NCBI GenBank assembly: GCA_045536155.1
Contig: JAZSMZ010000040.1
Coordinates: forward strand, 1 to 10,293
Reading direction: 5' to 3'
DNA: 10,293 bases
Origin: JAZQNC01 sp045536155
GTDB taxonomy: Bacteria > Bacillota > Clostridia > Oscillospirales > CAG-272
Positions 6,558-10,293 of this stretch are shown piece by piece. The position numbers and the translations under genes were made by a program. How positions within the stretch are numbered: the first letter of the stretch is position 1; every line of letters starts with the position of its first letter. The notes under the pieces are model-generated. The model made no database searches. It was not told where the DNA came from and saw only the letters and a list, made by a program, of their open reading frames with translations.

Positions 6558-7975
6558 GATGCATTCTCCTTGTCAATAACGTAACCCGGATACTGCTCGC
6601 TGTTCACTATAAGTCCTGCACGTATATCTTCGGCGATGTCTGTTGCCGCCTGCCAGTCTTCAATGCTTATATAGTCCTGCTCGGGAAGACCCATGAGATT
6701 TTCAAAAGCCTGCAAGGCGCGAAGAGTATTTTCGCCAAACACGCCGTCGGGTATTACCGACGGTATTTGGGTGAACGTCTGAGAGATCAGTTCGAGCAGA
6801 GATTGGAAATATCTTACGTTTTCGCTGCTCTCGCCAAAAGGAATAATCCCGCCGGGAAAGGGACGTGAAGCTGAGGTAAACCCATTCCCATTCTGATTTG
6901 CAATAATACCTGAGTAAACGTCAAACAAAAGATTGTACGTTTCTTCGTCAATGATCCCCGTTTGTTCAAGCCCGTACGTTTGCTGAAACGACCTTACCGA
7001 CTCGGATGTCTGGCTGTCATAGTTGCTCGTTATTTCAATCGGAAGAACACTTTGCTCGTACTGTGATATAACGTCGAGATAGTATTGTATAAGTCGCACT
7101 CCCTCGCCGCTCGCCCCTTCTGCAAGATAATCGGGGTACTGCTTCGATACGTCGGCATAGGTAAGCCCTTCCGATGCAAGATCGTTCAGCTTCTTTACTG
7201 CAGCATAAATGTATTGCAATTTGTACCAAGTCGACTTTCCCACAACGCCGTCAACTGTCAAACCAAAGATGCGCTGAAACTCCCGTACAGCATTTTCCGT
7301 CTCAAAGCTGTATATTCCGCTCACAGGGTTGATTTTGGGTATGGACGGGTAATTTAGCGACACACGATTTAATTTAAGCTGAACGAAGCGTACGTCGTCT
7401 CCTATGCTTCCTGCTCTTATCGGTTCGTTGGGATATGAATCGGTTATTCCGCGCACCGGCGCATTGTTTACAATCTCAATATCGTCGCCGTAGTAATAAC
7501 GAAGTATGTCGACCGAATCGTTGCCGCTGTTTGCAAGCTCAACAGAGCCCCATTGAGACAGACCGTCGCACATTGTTGTTGTGCCGTTGCAGTACTGGGC
7601 AAATAAGGGTTCAACCTGCCCGACACGCCGTATATAGCTGTTGAATACCTCGTCTGCAATTGCAGAAACGGTATCAAAATAGTCGCGGCCGCGCACAAAC
7701 GATTGATCTACCGAGGTGTCGTTTGTTATGTCAAAATCGTATCCGCGGCTTCGGTAGTATTCGGTGTATACTCTGTTAAGTGCAAAGGAGATCTGCGCAA
7801 GAATATTCGCACGCAACGCGCTTTGAGGCCAGTTTGGATAGATCTCGCTCGATGCTACGTTTTTGATGTAGTCGGGAAAGGGAACGGTCACGTTTGCGGC
7901 TGTTGAATCTGACGGCGAGCCCAGATGCACGGTTATGTTTTGCGGCACAAACGGCAGTAAAAGAGTATCGTTCAT
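6554..7975 (-). CDS. SpoIID-like domain fused to three peptidoglycan-binding repeats
   Basis: A 473-residue protein. Residues about 31-171 match the SpoIID/LytB (sporulation stage II D, amidase enhancer) fold; in SpoIID this domain is a lytic transglycosylase acting on stripped glycan strands during engulfment. Supporting motifs are SSEIYPNWP (42-50), with Glu44 at the position of the SpoIID catalytic glutamate, ALRANILAQISFALNRVY (53-70), SQWGS (140-144) and ILRYYYG (157-163). Three PG_binding_1-type repeats follow at about 186-261, 284-356 and 374-448, each with a [D/S]G.[F/Y]...T..[A/S]V..FQ...GL-like core; the second lacks the usual G. There is no signal peptide or membrane anchor, which is odd for a wall protein. 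I prefer ATG 7973-7975 to the GTG at 7985-7987, since GTGAGG (7987-7982) lies six bases before the ATG and nothing suitable precedes the GTG. It is the middle gene of the operon, coupled to the next by ATGA. Confidence 0.82.
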   Translation of the reverse strand: MNDTLLLPFVPQNITVHLGSPSDSTAANVTVPFPDYIKNVASSEIYPNWPQSALRANILAQISFALNRVYTEYYRSRGYDFDITNDTSVDQSFVRGRDYFDTVSAIADEVFNSYIRRVGQVEPLFAQYCNGTTTMCDGLSQWGSVELANSGNDSVDILRYYYGDDIEIVNNAPVRGITDSYPNEPIRAGSIGDDVRFVQLKLNRVSLNYPSIPKINPVSGIYSFETENAVREFQRIFGLTVDGVVGKSTWYKLQYIYAAVKKLNDLASEGLTYADVSKQYPDYLAEGASGEGVRLIQYYLDVISQYEQSVLPIEITSNYDSQTSESVRSFQQTYGLEQTGIIDEETYNLLFDVYSGIIANQNGNGFTSASRPFPGGIIPFGESSENVRYFQSLLELISQTFTQIPSVIPDGVFGENTLRALQAFENLMGLPEQDYISIEDWQAATDIAEDIRAGLIVNSEQYPGYVIDKENAS

Positions 7976-7981
7976 AGCGTA

Positions 7982-7987
7982 CCTCAC
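7982..7987 (-). promoter_or_regulatory. ribosome binding site that decides the start of the SpoIID-like gene
   Basis: On the minus strand GTGAGG is followed by six bases (TACGCT) and ATG 7975. The GTG within it is itself a possible start, directly after the TAA of the upstream gene, but has no ribosome binding site of its own. The motif therefore favours the ATG. Confidence 0.55.
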
Positions 7988-8389
7988 TTACAAATTGGGA
8001 GTCTGGCTTTGATTGAAGTTGATGTCGCCGTCCGGCACCGGCAGATCTCCGAATCCTTTTGCGAGAGGGATAAGTTCAACCGTTTGCACGGTTGTAACTC
8101 CGTCATATATCTGTGCACCGATGTTTCTTACCGGGTAGTATCCGTTAATATCAGCATCAATGTTCCAAAGCGAGTATGGCTGTCCTCCGCTCGGTGAATC
8201 GGAATTTGATTTTGGCGGTGTCGGCAGCTCAATGTACTCGGTAACTCCGTTTCGGTCACTTTTTTTCGATGCTACAACTCCGCTGAATTCCTTTTGGTTT
8301 GATGTTACGGTTACAAGCACTCCTTCAACGGGAAGCGCCTGACGCGCGCTTCTCGTTATAACGATCAGCTTTCCCTTATTTGTATCCAT
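7988..8389 (-). CDS. small transthyretin-like/carboxypeptidase-regulatory-like domain protein
   Basis: A 133-residue protein with the pattern of a seven-strand transthyretin or carboxypeptidase-regulatory-like beta sandwich. It has an opening strand GKLIVITRSA (6-15), the turn LPVEGVLVTVT (19-29), a D-x-N-G turn (SDRNGVTEYIELP, 44-56), then PYSLWNIDADINGYYPV (71-87) and a final strand TVELIPLA (103-110). The remaining C-terminal 20 residues are polar and look disordered. Such domains are usually binding or structural modules; no enzyme residues are evident and no signal peptide is present. It is the first gene of the operon, with GAAAGGA ten or so bases before its ATG (8387-8389), and the SpoIID-like gene starts 12 bp after its stop. 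The function is unknown; the conserved pairing with peptidoglycan-binding proteins suggests a partner role, which is inference. Confidence 0.68.
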   Translation of the reverse strand: MDTNKGKLIVITRSARQALPVEGVLVTVTSNQKEFSGVVASKKSDRNGVTEYIELPTPPKSNSDSPSGGQPYSLWNIDADINGYYPVRNIGAQIYDGVTTVQTVELIPLAKGFGDLPVPDGDINFNQSQTPNL

Positions 8390-8430
8390 TTCGCGCTTTT
8401 CCTTTCAAAAATTATATATTGGCGGTTGTT

Positions 8431-8459
8431 ATTATATGAAAAAAACATTGCATATATTA
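8431..8459 (-). promoter_or_regulatory. candidate sigma-E-type promoter of the peptidoglycan-binding operon
   Basis: On the minus strand TAATATA (8459-8453), a 14-bp spacer and CATATAAT (8438-8431). The Bacillus sigma-E (mother-cell) consensus is approximately KMATATT, 14-15 bp, CATACANT; by that standard six of seven and seven of eight positions match. The same -10 contains TATAAT, but no sigma-A -35 lies 16-18 bp upstream. Transcription would start near 8423, about 35 nt before the first start codon. Confidence 0.45.
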
Positions 8460-8468
8460 CAGCGATTC

Positions 8469-8497
8469 TTGCAAAGCTCGTAAAAATGTGATATAAT
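8469..8497 (+). promoter_or_regulatory. sigma-A promoter of the yitT gene
   Basis: TTGCAA (8469-8474, four of six matches to TTGACA), a 17-bp spacer, and a perfect TATAAT (8492-8497) with the extended -10 TG at 8489-8490. Transcription would start near 8504. GGAG at 8515-8518 then lies eight bases before the GTG start at 8527. The promoter looks intact although the gene it serves is broken. Confidence 0.7.
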
Positions 8498-9065
8498 TTC
8501 AGTAATATAATTTTGGAGTTTAAGCTGTGAAAAAATTGTTTAAGGAAAATGGCGGAAAGTATTTTCGCGATACAGTATATTTAATAATAGGTTCGATACT
8601 CATATCGGTGGCGTTGAATATGTTTTTGCTCCCATGTAAGATCGTGCTGGGAGGATTTACCGGAATCGCCATGATGTTTAATTACTATTGGGGGCTTCCT
8701 GTCGGAGCTATGACGGTTGCGCTGAATGTAATACCGGTCATAATCAATATCAAGCTCTACGGATTTCGCTTTCTTATCGGAACGATAATCGGCACTGTAG
8801 TTTCGGGTGCGTTTACCGACCATGTAAATATCTGGCCTGTAACAACGTCAGAATAGTAATTGCGGCCTTTATTACAAAAAGCTTTGACGGACTCATCTAT
8901 TCTTTTGTGGCTACATATATTACTGCGAAAGCCCTCGATTTTACTGCTCAAAGCATTTCCGCCTCCCGCGTTGCATATATTATAAGCGAGCAGCACGAGG
9001 AGATAGGCGAGAGGATCTTTTGCGACCTTAAACGAAACTCGACACTTTTGTCGGGCAGCGGACAC

Positions 9066-9108
9066 AAAACAAAAGAGCAACGGCACATTTTGATGTGCGC
9101 CGTTGCTC
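9066..9108 (-). terminator. likely gdhA terminator, inside the yitT coding region
   Basis: On the minus strand GAGCAACGGC (9108-9099) pairs with GCCGTTGCTC (9084-9075) in a perfect 10-bp GC-rich stem. A 2-nt bulge (9098-9097), four more pairs and a tetraloop complete the hairpin, and TTTTGTTTT follows at 9074-9066. In that direction it lies about 130 bp after the gdhA stop. The plus strand has no T-run after the hairpin. It overlaps codons of the DUF2179 part of yitT. Confidence 0.7.
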
Positions 9109-9199
9109 AAAGAGAAGTATTCAAGCTTAAAGAGATCGTTGCATCTTGTGATAAAGATGCATTTGTCATAATCTCCAATACCGAGGAAATACTCGGAAA

Positions 9200-9219
9200 T
9201 TACAAATCGGAATTTGTAA
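9200..9219. repeat. AU-rich inverted repeat between the convergent gene ends
   Basis: TTACAAAT (9200-9207) and ATTTGTAA (9212-9219) form a perfect 8-bp stem around CGGA. It lies in the last codons of yitT and 18 bp beyond the gdhA stop. Neither strand has a proper T-run after it, so it is a weaker terminator candidate than the hairpin at 9075-9108, though it might protect 3' ends. Confidence 0.35.
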
Positions 9220-9236
9220 AGATAAATTAAGCAAGA

Positions 9237-10293
9237 TTAATATGCAACACCCTGCCACTTCATTGCTTCAGCAACCTTGAGGAAGCCTGCAATGTTGGCA
9301 CCTGCAACAAGATTGCCGGGCATGCCGTAGTCTGCGGCTGCCTTGGAAGCGTTGCGATAGATATTGACCATAATGCCGTGCAGCTTTTCGTCAACCTCTT
9401 CGAATGTCCAGGACAATCTCATGGAGTTCTGAGTCATTTCAAGACCGGATGTCGCAACGCCGCCGGCATTTGCTGCTTTTGCGGGAGCAAAGAGGATGCC
9501 GCTCGACTGGAATGTTGCGATTGCTTCGGGAGTGGAAGGCATATTTGCACCTTCGCCTACTGCGTAGCAGCCGTTGGCAACGAGAGTCTTCGCAGAGAGC
9601 TCGTCGATCTCGTTCTGGGTTGCGCAGGGAAGTGCGATGTCGCAGGGAATGGTCCAGATGCCGCTGCATCCGTCATGATACTCAGCACCGTCAACTCTTT
9701 CGACGTATTCCTTGATTCTCTTGCGCTCAACTTCCTTGATCTGCTTAACAACGTCAAGGTTAATGCCGTTGGGATCGTAGATGTAGCCGTTGGAGTCGGA
9801 CATTGCAATTACCTTTGCGCCGAAGGTGGAAGCCTTTTCAGCAGCGTAGATAGCAACGTTACCGGAGCCGGAGATAACTACCTTCTGATTTTCAAAGCTC
9901 TTGTTTGCATCAGCGAGCATCTCGCGTACGAAGTAGCAAAGACCGTAGCCGGTTGCCTGAGTACGAGCGAGCGAGCCGCCCGATGTAAGTGCTTTACCGG
10001 TCAAAACGCCTGTGAACTCGTTGGCAAGTCTCTTGTACTGACCGAACATATAGCCGATCTCGCGTGCGCCGGTACCGATATCGCCTGCGGGAACGTCGGT
10101 GTCGGGACCGATGTGCTTCGAAAGCCCAGTCATGAAGGACTGGCAGAAGCGCATGACCTCCCCGTCGCTCTTGCCCTTGGGGTCGAAATCCGAGCCGCCC
10201 TTGGCGCCGCCCATGGGCAGAGAGGTCAGGCTGTTCTTGAAGATCTGCTCGAAGCCGAGGAACTTCAGGATCGACAGGTTGACCGACGGATGC
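9237..10293 (-). CDS. gdhA: glutamate dehydrogenase, N-terminus cut by the window edge
   Basis: 351 codons of a hexameric glutamate dehydrogenase (family I, about 445-450 residues when whole), which interconverts glutamate and 2-oxoglutarate plus ammonia. The frame is open to the right edge (first full codon CAT at 10292), so roughly 95 N-terminal residues are missing and the ATG at 10214 is internal. Motifs from the edge inward are HPSVNLSILKFLGFEQ, the catalytic-lysine loop PMGGAKGGSDFDPKGKSD, the catalytic-aspartate loop DVPAGDIGTG, the TGYG helix, the dinucleotide-binding GSGNVA, and the substrate loop KAANAGGVATSGLEM. All expected residues are present. It closely resembles the Clostridium symbiosum-type enzyme, but coenzyme preference cannot be read safely. 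The stop TAA (9237-9239) lies six bases from the convergent yitT stop. Codon use changes sharply near 10130. The promoter is outside the window. Confidence 0.95.
   Translation of the reverse strand, partial: HPSVNLSILKFLGFEQIFKNSLTSLPMGGAKGGSDFDPKGKSDGEVMRFCQSFMTGLSKHIGPDTDVPAGDIGTGAREIGYMFGQYKRLANEFTGVLTGKALTSGGSLARTQATGYGLCYFVREMLADANKSFENQKVVISGSGNVAIYAAEKASTFGAKVIAMSDSNGYIYDPNGINLDVVKQIKEVERKRIKEYVERVDGAEYHDGCSGIWTIPCDIALPCATQNEIDELSAKTLVANGCYAVGEGANMPSTPEAIATFQSSGILFAPAKAANAGGVATSGLEMTQNSMRLSWTFEEVDEKLHGIMVNIYRNASKAAADYGMPGNLVAGANIAGFLKVAEAMKWQGVAY

Larger units (their letters stand above)
8527..9230 (+). pseudogene. yitT: YitT-family membrane protein, frameshifted and internally deleted
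   Basis: Two pieces of one YitT protein (DUF161 membrane part plus C-terminal DUF2179) lie in different frames. The first piece, GTG 8527 to TAG 8854-8856, has the family N-terminus with membrane segments and the signature NMFLLPCKIVLGGFTGIA. The second piece is in the +2-shifted frame from about 8847 to TAA 9228-9230. It resumes at VIAAFITKSFDGLIYSFVAT and carries the complete DUF2179 domain (RVAYIISEQHEEI, then CAVAQREVFKLKEIV and DKDAFVIIS). The two join near 8845-8855. Together they make about 234 codons against roughly 280-290 in intact members. The missing part is the middle glycine-rich membrane stretch (GG...G.G.GL...R....GGTD type), so this is more than a one-base error. Promoter and ribosome binding site are intact. 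Family function is poorly defined. A sequencing or assembly fault cannot be excluded. Confidence 0.8.

Noticed and set aside
7976..7987. GTG at 7987 as the start of the SpoIID-like gene.
   Set aside because: No ribosome binding site precedes it, and its own bases form the site for the ATG at 7975.
8688..8846. The first part of the second-frame open reading frame as an independent gene start.
   Set aside because: This stretch is a shadow of the in-frame YitT N-terminus; only the part after about 8847 resembles a protein family, so the two were merged as one pseudogene.
1..10293. CRISPR arrays, tRNA or rRNA genes, insertion sequences, phage genes and riboswitches.
   Set aside because: No regularly spaced repeats, cloverleaf sequences, transposase motifs, phage-like genes or long conserved leaders were found by reading both strands; every gap between genes is under 150 bp.

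Overview
The window looks like chromosomal DNA from a low-to-mid GC, Gram-positive anaerobe of the class Clostridia, possibly Oscillospiraceae/Ruminococcaceae-like. This is an inference from gene families (a clostridial-type glutamate dehydrogenase, YitT, a class A PBP with a Cys-containing tail, and a SpoIID-like protein with peptidoglycan-binding repeats), from strong GGAGG-type ribosome binding sites, from TTG and GTG starts, and from sigma-A-like promoters. No tRNA, rRNA, CRISPR array, IS element or phage gene is visible.

Layout. The plus strand opens with the 3' end of dnaE (1-690). After a 119-bp gap come a complete class A penicillin-binding protein (810-3488) and tspO (3536-4075). A 13-bp hairpin between these two serves as the PBP terminator and also buries the tspO ribosome binding site. 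The minus strand then carries a three-domain S1 RNA-binding protein (4104-5063) and a HAD-IIA (NagD-type) phosphatase (5153-5941). The phosphatase has a consensus sigma-A promoter and a clear terminator. Upstream of it on the same strand is a tight three-gene operon (8389 down to 6036): a small transthyretin-like beta-sandwich protein, a SpoIID-like domain fused to three peptidoglycan-binding repeats, and a protein with two more such repeats. A candidate sigma-E-type sporulation promoter precedes this operon. A YitT-family membrane protein gene (8527-9230, plus) diverges from it; it is broken by a frameshift and an apparent internal deletion. Finally, gdhA (9237-10293, minus) runs off the right edge without its N-terminus.

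How the genes work together. Cell-wall biology is the main theme: the PBP builds peptidoglycan, and the three-gene operon looks like a peptidoglycan-binding or -cleaving module possibly used in spore formation. The other genes (DNA replication, RNA binding, phosphatase, glutamate metabolism) are housekeeping neighbours with no obvious functional link.

The points most worth following up are the operon and its promoter, the damaged yitT gene that also contains the likely gdhA terminator on its opposite strand, the tspO leader hairpin, and an abrupt codon-usage break in gdhA close to the right edge.
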